A DNA stretch of 64,000 nt from Candidatus Hydrothermus pacificus (GTDB taxonomy: Bacteria > Hydrothermota > Hydrothermia > Hydrothermales > Hydrothermaceae). The position numbers and the translations under genes are program-made. Shown here one piece after another: positions 18,701-26,704 of the stretch (position 1 is its first letter; every line of letters starts with the position of its first letter). The stretch covers positions 108,931 to 172,930 of the forward strand of contig MTOH01000018.1 in NCBI GenBank assembly GCA_002011615.1, read 5' to 3'. A model generated the notes under the pieces. That model made no database searches and was not told where the DNA came from. It saw nothing but the letters and a program-made list of their open reading frames with translations.

Positions 18701-19492
18701 TTAAGTAACAGTGTATATCATCCATTGTTTCCTGTTCCGAGATTTCTAAAACCAGGAGACACGCTCGGTAAAATAATTGTTTATTACCCTGGCAAAGGAA
18801 AAGGCGTTGTTGGGTACGTGGATTCCATATACCTTAAAGAATTTGATGGTTCTGTGGTGGATACGACCCCACCTGATATAAATCTGTTCTACAGAGGAGA
18901 AGAATTAAAAGATTCTGTAACTCTTGCCAAAGGGAGTGAAATTGAAATAGTTATGGAGGATGAAAACGGGATACTCATATATGGAAATGAAAGGATAAGA
19001 CTGGAAATTGCAGGAAATGTGTATGACCTGACTGATTCCTATATTGCTGATGAAAACAACCCGAATAGAGGAAGGGTCAAGTGGACTATTCCAGGAGGGA
19101 TAAGTTCTGGATATAACAATATGACTGTAACCTGTTATGACAACTTTGGCAATTCTGCAACTGAAACTAAAATTATAAATATCGCTGAAGAAATTAAAGG
19201 TGTAATAAGATGCCTGCCATACCCAAACCCATCAAAAGGTAAAATATACTTTGGTATAGATGTAACAATACCCGGAAAAGTTGATTTAAATATATACACA
19301 CTCAGGGGAAGACTTATATACGAGAAAAAGGAAATATACCTGGAAGATGGTTTTAACAAAATACTCTGGAATGGAAAAGACAGAGACGGAAATTATGCAG
19401 GAAATGGCATTTATCTTTACAGAATAAAGTTTGAAAGTTTTGATGAAAGTTTTAAAAAGACTATAAAAGGAAAAATCGCTATTTTGAAGTAA
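15695..19492 (+). CDS. gingipain-like C25 cysteine peptidase with FlgD-like C-terminal sorting domain (copy 2)
   Basis: Paralogue of the 11721 gene, 1265 aa from the ATG at 15695. I chose that start because it begins a proper signal peptide (MNLISIINILICFYTLKG) and follows GGAGGAG by about 10 nt; the open frame itself begins at 15656. The same domain order is present: beta-rich N-terminal half, C25 domain with His809 (WGHG) and Cys844 (FFFGACKPSSF), LLGDPAL, Ig-like segment, and the LPYPNPSKG...LYRIKF C-terminal domain. The active site is intact in both copies, so neither is an obvious pseudogene. It overlaps the Trm112-like gene by 14 nt and is followed 17 nt later by the acyl-CoA dehydrogenase gene. 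Confidence 0.88.
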   Translation: MNLISIINILICFYTLKGNTLIVQSPEFKVKQTDKHIVLSFEGGTHTFSMPGEPDIPWKIIKIPLAPDETAEAKIDILKFREIESTKPVVPFPHFSGDGLTTHYKIEQTRYGSFPAQNVKNLGTGTVRGRKCLIIAYTPFFIRNGKTYVIEKANINIIKKKHRTNRTYRRINDYKVFDKLLEGKTSPYIPVLNSNLDFFERAFWIKIILSDEGLYRITYQDIKNLGIEPSLYSINEFGLFSLSGDRLSTSRDSIDDLNPLPHSISFLFKDTDNDGYFTENDTLMFYSPGYSKREWNGSTFSYSENPFSNQVVYWLALDKGGGIFMDTISVYPSVWDKQRDYSISYYRYEKNLINLGKRGFRWEGEDLSRRSANPESRVFGFNLDHVKDPDGTMRSYFVILDSSANPDPVHVNYEFNGDTIYSAIYSQTNQNTLRYFTATLQNITLSNIFKIILGTPGDTADYLYLDYFEVEYKRLLHVDDEIHIYDTTSGRVLYKIFTDQRGHLLNVSDYKNPVFLIDWTYENDTLKFVVENTEPVQFYFTKNLKKPAGIALVPSLTTLRDTLNQADYIIVTHKDLVSSITGYLNYRRNNLYIGDSLIQNPRIKIVTTDKIFDQFGFGSPDFVSIRNFLAYTFLFWETPKPLYIMLLGDGSYDYKNYSGSAINYVPTTQWGEVFDPDAGGAFTYDIFYVQFDPPSSDPPDMIIGRIPAKSGAEALGYIEKVKEYEKQEINSTWRNRVLGVADDNRPESSLIFTDEVMNFMKDLPENMDFQAIYTAFYPYDNPSNTRPLSKKEFYEQIKKGYLIVFVWGHGNPYQIFHEKIVLMPGDLSLVNIDFKRPLFFFGACKPSSFDRLEISVGEGFMIGPKTGIATLGPSSLIGYGNYNSVLRAIMNILYDYKNHTLGEIYIEAGVPDKYILLGDPALIFALPEPSIDLTYQSQFVDTLMKGGYGEFIDTINGEGRIKLEFFGQPREKLDTTEASPNRPPEPHVIYIRPDNMFKGYFSLSNSVYHPLFPVPRFLKPGDTLGKIIVYYPGKGKGVVGYVDSIYLKEFDGSVVDTTPPDINLFYRGEELKDSVTLAKGSEIEIVMEDENGILIYGNERIRLEIAGNVYDLTDSYIADENNPNRGRVKWTIPGGISSGYNNMTVTCYDNFGNSATETKIINIAEEIKGVIRCLPYPNPSKGKIYFGIDVTIPGKVDLNIYTLRGRLIYEKKEIYLEDGFNKILWNGKDRDGNYAGNGIYLYRIKFESFDESFKKTIKGKIAILK

Positions 19493-19509
19493 CCTGAAAG
19501 GAGGTAAAA

Positions 19510-20670
19510 ATGCTCTATCCTCTCACAGAAGAAGAAAAAATGATAAAAGATATTGCAAGAAAGATCGCAAAGGAAAAAATAGTACCTGTAAGGGCAAAAT
19601 TTGATGAGACAGAAGAATTCCCATGGGACATAGTAAAGGTAATGGCAGATGCGGACCTTTTCAGGGTATTTATACCTGAAGAGTATGAAGGACTTGGGAT
19701 GGGTGTATTCGCAATGTGTCTTGCTGTGGAAGAGCTATCATGGGGATGTGCAGGAATAGCACTCTCCTACGCAGGAACAGCACTCGGAACCTTCCCGATT
19801 CTTCTCTATGGAAACGAAGAACAAAAAAAGAAGTACCTGCCCCAGATTGCAGGAGGGAAAATAGCTGCTTTCTGTATTACAGAGCCTCAAGCAGGAAGTG
19901 ACGCTTTGAGTATAAGGACAAGGGCAGAAAGAGACGGAGATGTATATGTATTAAATGGCTTAAAGCAGTTCATAACAAATGGAGGAGAGGCAGATATTTA
20001 CACAGTTATTGCTCTGACAGACCCCACAAAGGGTATAAGAGGAGCAAGTGCCTTTATAGTGGAGAAGGATATGCCCGGTTTAAAATTTGGTAAAAAGGAA
20101 AAAAAGCTGGGTATAAGGGCATCAGCAACAAGGGAAATAATTTTTGAGAATGTAAAGGTTCCAAAAGAAAATCTTATAGCAAGAGAGGGATTCGGACTTT
20201 TTGTCGCAATGAGAACATTTGATAATGCAAGACCAGGTGTCGCTGCTCAGGCACTCGGTATTGCCCAGTCTGCCTTTGATGCTGCAGTTGAATATGCAAT
20301 GGAGAGAAAACAATTCGGTCAACCAATAATATCCTTTCAGGCAATCCAGCATATTCTGGCAGATATGGCCATAAAAATAGAAGCGGCAAGGTCTTTAACC
20401 TATTCTGTAGCAAAGGCAATAGACAGAGGCAAAGGAGATTTTTCAAAAGAGAGTTCAATTGCAAAATGTTTTGCCTCTGATATTGCAATGGAAGTCACAG
20501 TTGATGCAGTTCAGATATTTGGTGGTTACGGTTATATAAAAGATTATCCTGTAGAAAAGATGATGAGAGACGCAAAAATAACCCAGATTTATGAGGGAAC
20601 AAATCAAATTCTGAGAAACACAATAGCCTCATGTATACTCAAAGAAAAAAGAAAGGCTATTGGAACTTAA
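19510..20670 (+). CDS. acyl-CoA dehydrogenase
   Basis: This 386-residue FAD flavoenzyme oxidises an acyl-CoA thioester to the 2-enoyl-CoA in the cytosol. Family features are the CITEPQAGSDA flavin-binding stretch, KQFITNGG, the ARPGVAAQALGIAQSAFD helix, RKQFGQPI, and the C-terminal QIFGGYGYIKDYPVEKMMRD followed by IYEGTNQILR. The catalytic glutamate of the short/medium-chain type is Glu362. Full family length (about 380) and complete motifs indicate an active enzyme, closest in look to butyryl-CoA dehydrogenases. The substrate chain length cannot be read from sequence. A perfect AAAGGAGGT site precedes the ATG. The CoA-transferase pair at 29.9-31.6 kb may belong to the same acyl-CoA metabolism. 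Confidence 0.93.
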   Translation: MLYPLTEEEKMIKDIARKIAKEKIVPVRAKFDETEEFPWDIVKVMADADLFRVFIPEEYEGLGMGVFAMCLAVEELSWGCAGIALSYAGTALGTFPILLYGNEEQKKKYLPQIAGGKIAAFCITEPQAGSDALSIRTRAERDGDVYVLNGLKQFITNGGEADIYTVIALTDPTKGIRGASAFIVEKDMPGLKFGKKEKKLGIRASATREIIFENVKVPKENLIAREGFGLFVAMRTFDNARPGVAAQALGIAQSAFDAAVEYAMERKQFGQPIISFQAIQHILADMAIKIEAARSLTYSVAKAIDRGKGDFSKESSIAKCFASDIAMEVTVDAVQIFGGYGYIKDYPVEKMMRDAKITQIYEGTNQILRNTIASCILKEKRKAIGT

Positions 20671-21292
20671 AAGATTAGAGAAAGAGCAGGAAAATCTAAA
20701 AAATAGAGTCAAAATAATCCCTTTTAAAAAGAAAGTGAATCTTGCAGGTGGATGTGATGTATCCTACAATAAAGACAGAGGAACAGGGGTATTTGTCGTA
20801 ATTGACAGAAATTTCAATGTTTTGGAAGAAAAATACTTCAGTGCAAAAGTTGATTTTCCCTATATACCCGGTTTTCTTTCATACAGAGAGATAAAATTTT
20901 TAATTGGGGCGTATAATAAATTAAAATTAAAACCCGATATAATATTCGTTGACGGAAACGGTATTCTGCATCCCAGAAAAATGGGTATTGCATCTCATCT
21001 TGGAATCTTACTCAAAAAAGCCACCATAGGTTGTGCAAAAAATTTACTTCTCGGAAAATTCAGAAAAATCAAATTCAAAAGGGGAAGTAAAAGTGCTATA
21101 AAGGTAAATTCAGAAATACTGGGCTACGCTCTTGTAACAAGGAACAACATAAAGCCTGTATTTGTGTCTCCTGGCAACCTCATAGATTTTGAATCCGCAA
21201 TAAAGTATACTCTTTTGTTTTCAAAGTTCAGAATCCCAGAGCCGGTAAGAATTGCCCATATAAAGGGTAAAAGGTATGTTGGGGAAAAATAA
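20660..21292 (+). CDS. nfi: endonuclease V (deoxyinosine 3'-endonuclease)
   Basis: This 210-residue repair nuclease cuts 3' to deoxyinosine (and inosine in RNA). Motifs are GGCDVSY with Asp33, the YIPGFLSYRE wedge and acid at 68-77 (Glu77), DGNGILHPRKMG with Asp98 and His104, and ASHLG at 111-115. All metal ligands are present. The start is a TTG at 20660 that overlaps the acyl-CoA dehydrogenase stop by 11 nt, so translation is probably coupled. The gene ends 8 nt before the convergent GT9 gene, leaving no room for a terminator. Confidence 0.93.
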   Translation: MELKRLEKEQENLKNRVKIIPFKKKVNLAGGCDVSYNKDRGTGVFVVIDRNFNVLEEKYFSAKVDFPYIPGFLSYREIKFLIGAYNKLKLKPDIIFVDGNGILHPRKMGIASHLGILLKKATIGCAKNLLLGKFRKIKFKRGSKSAIKVNSEILGYALVTRNNIKPVFVSPGNLIDFESAIKYTLLFSKFRIPEPVRIAHIKGKRYVGEK

Positions 21293-21300
21293 AATATTCT

Positions 21301-22242
21301 CTATAACTCTATCAGTTTTTTTGCAAGCTCAAAAACCTCTTCAGGTTTTATTGAGTAGAGGCATTCATACTTATTTTTATTGTAGATGCAATTTCTTTTA
21401 AAGCAGGGGCTACAGAAGATGGCTTTGTAAATGTATCTACCTTTTTTACCAAGAGGTCCTGTCCATACAGGTGAGGAAGAACCGTATATACCAATAGATT
21501 CTTTATCAAGGGCATTTGAAAGGTGAAATAGCCCTGAATCGTTACCTATGAATAAATCAGAATTTTTAATTAAATATGCAACCTCTATTAAACTCAGTTT
21601 TCCCACAAAATCTTCAAATTTTTTATCCCATTTATCAAATTTTCTTTTTTCCCCTTTGGCTCCCACAATAATCACCTTATATCCTTTTTTTTCAAAAATA
21701 TTACCAAGTTCTATGTAATGACTGTAAGACCATTCCTTTGAAGGACCATAATTTGCAAAGGGAGCAAAAACAACGTATTTTTTAAACAACTTTTTTGAAC
21801 CAGAAGCAGGCAATGGTAATTCGGGGCTGTATTTTTCTTCATAACTCAATCCCAGCAATTTTAAATAGGAATTTATTATGTGTTTTTTCCTGTAATCTTT
21901 TTTTATTTTAAAAGACTTTGTTAAAAATATGCCTCTTGCTTCTTTTGAATAACCGATTCTTTCAGGAATTCCATAGAGAAATGTAAAAAATGCCGAGGAA
22001 AAAGAAATGGGAAGTATATAACATATATCAAACTTTTCTTTTTTTATTTTTGAACATAGTTTTAACAAATCCCTTTTATTTTCAAAGGTGAAACAGGGGT
22101 AATCCCATACAAGTTCTTTTAAATTTTTCTTTATTAAAATATGGACTTTTGCTTCAGGGTATTTTTCAGCAAGAGCCTTTAGAAATCCTCTTGCAAAAAC
22201 TACATCTCCTAACCAGTTGGGAAATCTTACCAGAATTTTCAA
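21301..22242 (-). CDS. waaF: GT9-family heptosyltransferase (WaaF-like)
   Basis: This 313-residue glycosyltransferase has the ADP-heptose:LPS heptosyltransferase layout. The N-terminal KILVRFPNWLGDVVFARGFLKAL matches the WaaF type (I-I-R.PNW.GD). The C-terminal donor half has FIGNDSGLFHLSNAL and GIYGSSSPVWTGPLG. The final part carries a Cys-containing CSPCFKRNC stretch near residue 285, also seen in LPS heptosyltransferase II. It is predicted to add heptose to the inner core of LPS on the cytoplasmic face of the membrane. It is the last gene of the M23-alr-LysM-purQ-waaF run, 7 nt after purQ. Confidence 0.85.
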   Translation of the reverse strand: MKILVRFPNWLGDVVFARGFLKALAEKYPEAKVHILIKKNLKELVWDYPCFTFENKRDLLKLCSKIKKEKFDICYILPISFSSAFFTFLYGIPERIGYSKEARGIFLTKSFKIKKDYRKKHIINSYLKLLGLSYEEKYSPELPLPASGSKKLFKKYVVFAPFANYGPSKEWSYSHYIELGNIFEKKGYKVIIVGAKGEKRKFDKWDKKFEDFVGKLSLIEVAYLIKNSDLFIGNDSGLFHLSNALDKESIGIYGSSSPVWTGPLGKKGRYIYKAIFCSPCFKRNCIYNKNKYECLYSIKPEEVFELAKKLIEL

Positions 22243-22249
22243 GTTTTTC

Positions 22250-23014
22250 TTAAAACCTCTGCTTTATATACTCAAATACCCCTTTAAAAAAGCTTTTACC
22301 TGTATTTCTTATTGACACTGATTCAGGAAAATGATGCTCTTCAAAAGCCCTTTCTGGATGAGGCATAAGACCCAGCACCTGACCGTTTTTATCACATATC
22401 CCTGCAATTCCATTCAAAGAGCCATTTGGATTTACAGGATACTCATTTTTTATATTGCCCTTTTCATCACAGTATTTAAAAACAACAAGATTCTCCCTTT
22501 CAATTTTCTCAAGAGTTTCTCTTCCTGCTGTAAATCTTCCCTCTGCATGAGCAATCGGGATAGGTGAAATATCATTCATAAATTCGGTAAAGGGAGTTTT
22601 CCTTTCCTTTTTTAAAAATACCCATCTATCTTCAAATGCACCCCCTGAATTTAACTCAAGGCTTGCCCATTGCTTACCATCAAAAAACGGTAGTATTCCA
22701 GCCCTTACAAGAACCTGAAAGCCATTGCATATCCCGAGTATCAGTTTACCATCCTCATAAAATTTTTTCAATTCTTCAAAAAAGAAATTTTTAAGGTAAA
22801 GAGCAAGGACCTTGCCTGCCTTTATATCATCACCAAAGGAAAATCCACCTGGAATTACAAAAAGATGATAGTCATGAATTTTTTTAAAATTGTTTATAGC
22901 ATCTTTTAGAGGAACTATATCTGCAACAAATCCTGTTTGTTCAAGAGCATACCGGGTTTCCCTTTCACAGTTGGTTCCGGGTGCAAAAATTATATACGCT
23001 TTAAGAGAACTCAC
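22250..23014 (-). CDS. purQ: phosphoribosylformylglycinamidine synthase subunit PurQ
   Basis: The glutaminase subunit of the fourth step of purine synthesis, 254 aa. The class I amidotransferase triad is Cys96 (LGICNGFQ), His219 and Glu221 (LMPHPERAFE). PGGFSFGDD at 55-63 and AHAEGRF are typical of PurQ. It overlaps the LysM gene by 4 nt. PurL and PurS are not in the window, and PurQ embedded in a cell-wall operon is unusual but its catalytic residues are intact. Confidence 0.95.
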   Translation of the reverse strand: MSSLKAYIIFAPGTNCERETRYALEQTGFVADIVPLKDAINNFKKIHDYHLFVIPGGFSFGDDIKAGKVLALYLKNFFFEELKKFYEDGKLILGICNGFQVLVRAGILPFFDGKQWASLELNSGGAFEDRWVFLKKERKTPFTEFMNDISPIPIAHAEGRFTAGRETLEKIERENLVVFKYCDEKGNIKNEYPVNPNGSLNGIAGICDKNGQVLGLMPHPERAFEEHHFPESVSIRNTGKSFFKGVFEYIKQRF

Positions 23015-24033
23015 TTAGCCAGTTCACCTACAAGCCTTACATAATCTCCCACCTTTATGTCTTCTCTTGTTACGGCTCTTAAATATGCTGTGGACGCCTT
23101 GCCTTTAACATTTAAAACCTGCAGAGTTCCAAGAAACAGGTCCGGAAGTTTCACATCCTCTTTTGTCAATGGGTCTTTTCTGATTTTACCGGGTCTGTAT
23201 ATTTCAAACAGGTCTCCTATTTTGACTCCTTCCTCCTCACCCGCATCTATAATAACTATTTCATAGGGTTTTAAAATCTCATTTTTGGGTCTTGTTCTGA
23301 AAACTATCTGTGCGGTTATTTCTCTTTCAGAAGGAACAAGCCTAACATCATAGGGAATTTCAGGCAGAGAAACAGGCATTATGTAATCTTTTACATGAAT
23401 CAGGTCATAGGAAGGCAAAATTTCTGCAAGAGCACTTCTTTCCTCTAATTTCAATATTTTTATTTTCCCCAGAATTTTAAAGTAATTACCAAGATTTCCC
23501 TTTGTATTACTTTTAATTCCAGGACCTATTCTGTAAACCACAAAAACATCACCCTCTTTTAACCCATCAAGGGACCCTTTATTTATATACACTTTTTGAT
23601 AGTAGTAAAGATTTTTAATCCCCGGAGGTTCTGTTTGCATTATGATGCCAAAGGGTTTAACATTCTCCTCCATATCCACAAAGCCTGAAGAAAGAACCAG
23701 GTCAGGTGCAACACCGGGCAGAGGTGGTTTCACAATTGCTACTTCCCGGACAGAAGGTTTCTCCTTCACTTTGTAAACACCTCTGGGCATCTTTGCCATT
23801 TCTTCAGGCATAAGTTCCGGGATTACGAACACCTGTCCAGGATAAATCCAGTGAGGGTCTTTTATCTTTTCCATATTAGCTTTCCATATCGCAACCCACG
23901 CAAAAGGATTATTATAATAGAATCCTGCTATATCCCATAGGGTATCGCCTTTTTTAACCACATGTTCTCTTGCAGACCAGAGAATAAGAGGTATTGTTAC
24001 CAGCAGCACTACACCTATTATTTTTTTCTTCAT
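23011..24033 (-). CDS. exported LysM-domain protein
   Basis: This 340-residue protein has a signal peptide (KKKIIGVVLLVTIPLILWS, residues 2-20) and one LysM peptidoglycan-binding module at about 24-72 (HVVKKGDTLWDIAGFYYNN...IYPGQVFVIPE). The rest (about 95-340) has two similar beta-rich halves with 'KEGDVFVVYRIG' and 'KIGDLFEIYRPG' segments that look like repeated small barrel domains. No enzymatic domain is visible. It sits with alr and an M23 peptidase, so a periplasmic cell-wall role is likely. Confidence 0.85.
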   Translation of the reverse strand: MKKKIIGVVLLVTIPLILWSAREHVVKKGDTLWDIAGFYYNNPFAWVAIWKANMEKIKDPHWIYPGQVFVIPELMPEEMAKMPRGVYKVKEKPSVREVAIVKPPLPGVAPDLVLSSGFVDMEENVKPFGIIMQTEPPGIKNLYYYQKVYINKGSLDGLKEGDVFVVYRIGPGIKSNTKGNLGNYFKILGKIKILKLEERSALAEILPSYDLIHVKDYIMPVSLPEIPYDVRLVPSEREITAQIVFRTRPKNEILKPYEIVIIDAGEEEGVKIGDLFEIYRPGKIRKDPLTKEDVKLPDLFLGTLQVLNVKGKASTAYLRAVTREDIKVGDYVRLVGELAK

Positions 24034-24041
24034 TTCACCTC

Positions 24042-25154
24042 CTATTTAAAAATGTATTTTTTCTCCAAAGCATTCCCAAAATTTGTTAAAATTTCATAGG
24101 GAATTGTTCCAACAATTTTTGCAACTTCATTTATATCTATCCTCTCTCTGCCCTGCTTACCAATCAATACAACTTCATCACCCGGTTTAACTCCGGGAAT
24201 ACCCGTAACATCAATCACTGTTAAATCCATACAGACACTCCCTATTATTCTTGCTCTCTTACCCTTTACAAGAACCTTACCTTTATTTGTCAATTTCCTG
24301 AAAAGCCCCCAGCTATATCCGGTAGCAACGGTAGCAATTTTCATTCTTTGAGGAGCTTTAAAAGTTATACCATATCCAATTGTTGTTCCCTTTTTGACCT
24401 CCTGAACCCTTAAAATGACCGCTTTAACTTTTACCACATCATTTAACTTTACATTTATTGTCATATGATTTGTTTCTGGCATTATCCCATAAATTAAAAG
24501 ACCTATTCTTGAGGTATTAAAAGGTTTTCTCATCAGTTCCTTATAGGAAATAAATCCTGCACTGCTGGCTGCGTGTATGAGAGGAAAATTTGAAAAGTCA
24601 AAATTTGAAAGCACATTTAAAAACTTGGCAATTTGCTCTTTTGTAAAACCGGAATCCATATCAGGAGCTGAGAGATGAGTATAAATACCCATAAAATTTA
24701 TATTTCTTATACCAACTACATCTTTTATAAACTTAACTGCATCCCCATAGGGTACACCGCTTCTTCCCATACCTGTATCAATTTCAAGATGAATTCTGGG
24801 CTTTTTTCTGTTTCTGCTTTTTCGGAAAAGTTCTCTGAGGTCTTTTTTTGATTCTAAAGGAAAAATAAAACCCCTTTTTATGGCATCATTGTATTCTTTT
24901 GGTAACAGAGGATTCAAAATGAGAATTTCCTTTTTGATACCTGCATCTGCAATAGCGTGGGCCTCTTCAATATTACCCACTGCCAGAAAATCAGTTTCAT
25001 CAGACAGAGCTCTGGCAACCTCTTTAACACCGAGTCCATATCCATTGCTTTTAACGACAGGTATAATCTTTTTCTGGAATTTTTTTAATTCAACTAAATT
25101 TCTCTTCAAATTTCTTAAATTAACTTCCATATAACATTTACTTCCAATTTGCAT
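24042..25154 (-). CDS. alr: alanine racemase
   Basis: PLP enzyme making D-alanine for peptidoglycan, 370 aa. The PLP lysine is Lys35 (VVKSNGYGLG), and the second catalytic base Tyr261 lies in TTIGYGITF. IDTGMGRSGV at 125-133, GIYTHLSAPDM and SRIGLLIYG complete the family pattern. It starts 9 nt after the M23 peptidase gene and ends 8 nt before the LysM gene, forming one operon with cell-envelope genes. Confidence 0.96.
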   Translation of the reverse strand: MQIGSKCYMEVNLRNLKRNLVELKKFQKKIIPVVKSNGYGLGVKEVARALSDETDFLAVGNIEEAHAIADAGIKKEILILNPLLPKEYNDAIKRGFIFPLESKKDLRELFRKSRNRKKPRIHLEIDTGMGRSGVPYGDAVKFIKDVVGIRNINFMGIYTHLSAPDMDSGFTKEQIAKFLNVLSNFDFSNFPLIHAASSAGFISYKELMRKPFNTSRIGLLIYGIMPETNHMTINVKLNDVVKVKAVILRVQEVKKGTTIGYGITFKAPQRMKIATVATGYSWGLFRKLTNKGKVLVKGKRARIIGSVCMDLTVIDVTGIPGVKPGDEVVLIGKQGRERIDINEVAKIVGTIPYEILTNFGNALEKKYIFK

Positions 25155-25163
25155 AGCTTTATT

Positions 25164-26405
25164 TTAACTTATTTTATTTTTATTTTCAATGTGATTTAAA
25201 ATTTTTTCCACTTCCAGAATTCTACTCTTAAACTCTTTAAGTCTGTCGCCGCTTAAAATTTCCCTGGGGGGCGACTTAATTCTCAAAAAGTTCATAAATC
25301 TCCCGTTCTTCAAAATTTCAAAATGGAGATGCGGACCTGTTGCAAGCCCTGTCATACCAACCCATCCTATAACCTCTCCCTGTTTCACCCTCCTGCCCCT
25401 ATAAATACCTTTCCTTATTTTTTTCAGGTGCCCGTATCCTGTCTCATAGCCGTTGGCATGCTTTATTCTTATATAGTTTCCATACCCTCCTTTCCACCCA
25501 GCATAATTTACATAACCATCTGCTATTGCCTTAACAGGTGTCCCCACAGGTGCACCATAATCTATTCCATAATGGGGTCTTTTCTTTTTTAAAATCGGGT
25601 GCATCCTTCTGTATGAAAACTTTGAAGTTATTCTTGTAAAGGGTAAAGGGGATTTTAAAAACCCCTTTTTTAAGGACGCGCCTTTTCTATCATAGTAGAA
25701 TTCTCCTCCCTTTTCCTCAAATAAAAAACCTTCTTTAACCCCAAAATATTTCCCTTTAAACCTGGCATAAACTATATCTCCTGGTATCTCTTTTTGTTCC
25801 CCTTCAAAGGGAACTATGCTTTCATATAAAATTATCACTGAATCACCCTTTCTTATTTCCGAATTAAAATCTATTTCCCATGCAAAAATATCAGAAAGGA
25901 AGGATGCAAAATAATCTCCTTTATTAATGTCTTCAAAGGCTAAAAACAGGTTATCTTTTATTTCTTTTTTAATAAACCTGTATTCCCTTTTATAGGGTAT
26001 TTCAATTAAACTGCTCTTATAACCTGATGAGTCTTTGTAAATAACAACCTTTAAAAGGGGATTATCTTCTGGTCTATAAACAAATTCCTTTACCTCACCG
26101 TCATTCATTTTAAGTTCAATCAAATCTCCTTCTTTTATCTTCTTGGGATTCCACACATTTTTAAAGGAGTTAACCAGTTCATAACTTATTGAGGGTAAAA
26201 CATTAATTTTAAACATAAGCACATTTGAAAGCACATCATTTTTTTGAAATTCATATTTCACTATCTTTTCTTTATCAACACTTTTATTCAAAGAATTCTC
26301 TATAGTTTTTTCTTTAACATTCATTTCTCTTTTTTTATCTGAATATATGGAGGTGTACCAGAATGCGATGAAAACAATAGTAAAAACTTTTATTTTCTGA
26401 AACAT
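25164..26405 (-). CDS. M23-family peptidoglycan endopeptidase
   Basis: This 413-residue protein has a hydrophobic N-terminal signal or anchor (about 5-21), a region of about 230 residues resembling the OapA/inhibitory part of such proteins, and a C-terminal LytM domain at about 258-375. Zinc ligands are His278 and Asp282 (HYGID) and His361 (HLHFE); His326 in GYGHL is the second catalytic histidine. A full ligand set suggests an active cross-bridge hydrolase rather than an EnvC-like activator. The gene has no Shine-Dalgarno and follows a TATAAT by 6 nt, so its mRNA is probably leaderless. It heads the operon with alr. Confidence 0.93.
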   Translation of the reverse strand: MFQKIKVFTIVFIAFWYTSIYSDKKREMNVKEKTIENSLNKSVDKEKIVKYEFQKNDVLSNVLMFKINVLPSISYELVNSFKNVWNPKKIKEGDLIELKMNDGEVKEFVYRPEDNPLLKVVIYKDSSGYKSSLIEIPYKREYRFIKKEIKDNLFLAFEDINKGDYFASFLSDIFAWEIDFNSEIRKGDSVIILYESIVPFEGEQKEIPGDIVYARFKGKYFGVKEGFLFEEKGGEFYYDRKGASLKKGFLKSPLPFTRITSKFSYRRMHPILKKKRPHYGIDYGAPVGTPVKAIADGYVNYAGWKGGYGNYIRIKHANGYETGYGHLKKIRKGIYRGRRVKQGEVIGWVGMTGLATGPHLHFEILKNGRFMNFLRIKSPPREILSGDRLKEFKSRILEVEKILNHIENKNKIS

Positions 26406-26411
26406 CTTTAA

Positions 26412-26441
26412 ATTATAAAGGTAAAAGATTTGATTTTTAAA
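26412..26441 (-). promoter_or_regulatory. promoter of M23-alr operon, predicted leaderless
   Basis: On the minus strand TTTAAA (26441-26436), an 18-nt spacer and TATAAT (26417-26412) lie 6 nt before the ATG at 26405. The -35 box is only a fair match; the -10 box is perfect. Confidence 0.5.
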
Positions 26442-26554
26442 ATGGAGAGACAGTGTAGAAGTAACTAAAGGGATTTAAAGGTTGTTAAAGAAAAATAAAC
26501 TGTACAACGAATATTACATCTTTTAAAAAATGAGTTAAAATCAAAAAGGAGGTT

Positions 26555-26692
26555 TTGTCAACATTAAAACTTGTTAGGGGCAAACCTTTTAAAAAGATGT
26601 ACGACAGATGGAGTGAGGATAAAAGAAATGAGATTATACTTGAAATTGAATCTATTAAAAAAGATTTTGAAAATCTATATATAAGTAATTAA
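26555..26692 (+). CDS. possible 45-residue protein ahead of the FAD oxidase gene
   Basis: An open frame starting at a TTG runs for 45 codons to a TAA at 26690-26692, ending 12 nt before the next gene. The product is highly charged (K/E/R/D-rich with a RWSEDKRNEI stretch) and looks like a single helical segment. I recognise no family. An AAGGAGG at 26546-26552 is strong, but only about 2 nt from the TTG, too close for normal initiation. The start is therefore doubtful and the frame may be a remnant. This is the only candidate gene in the stretch 26406-26704. Confidence 0.3.
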   Translation: MSTLKLVRGKPFKKMYDRWSEDKRNEIILEIESIKKDFENLYISN

Positions 26693-26704
26693 AATAAATA
26701 TCTT

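Noticed and set aside
11721-19492. Tandem C25 genes as a composite transposon or phase-variable cassette
   Set aside because: No transposase, terminal repeats or invertase site are seen; the similarity is explained by paralogy plus conversion.
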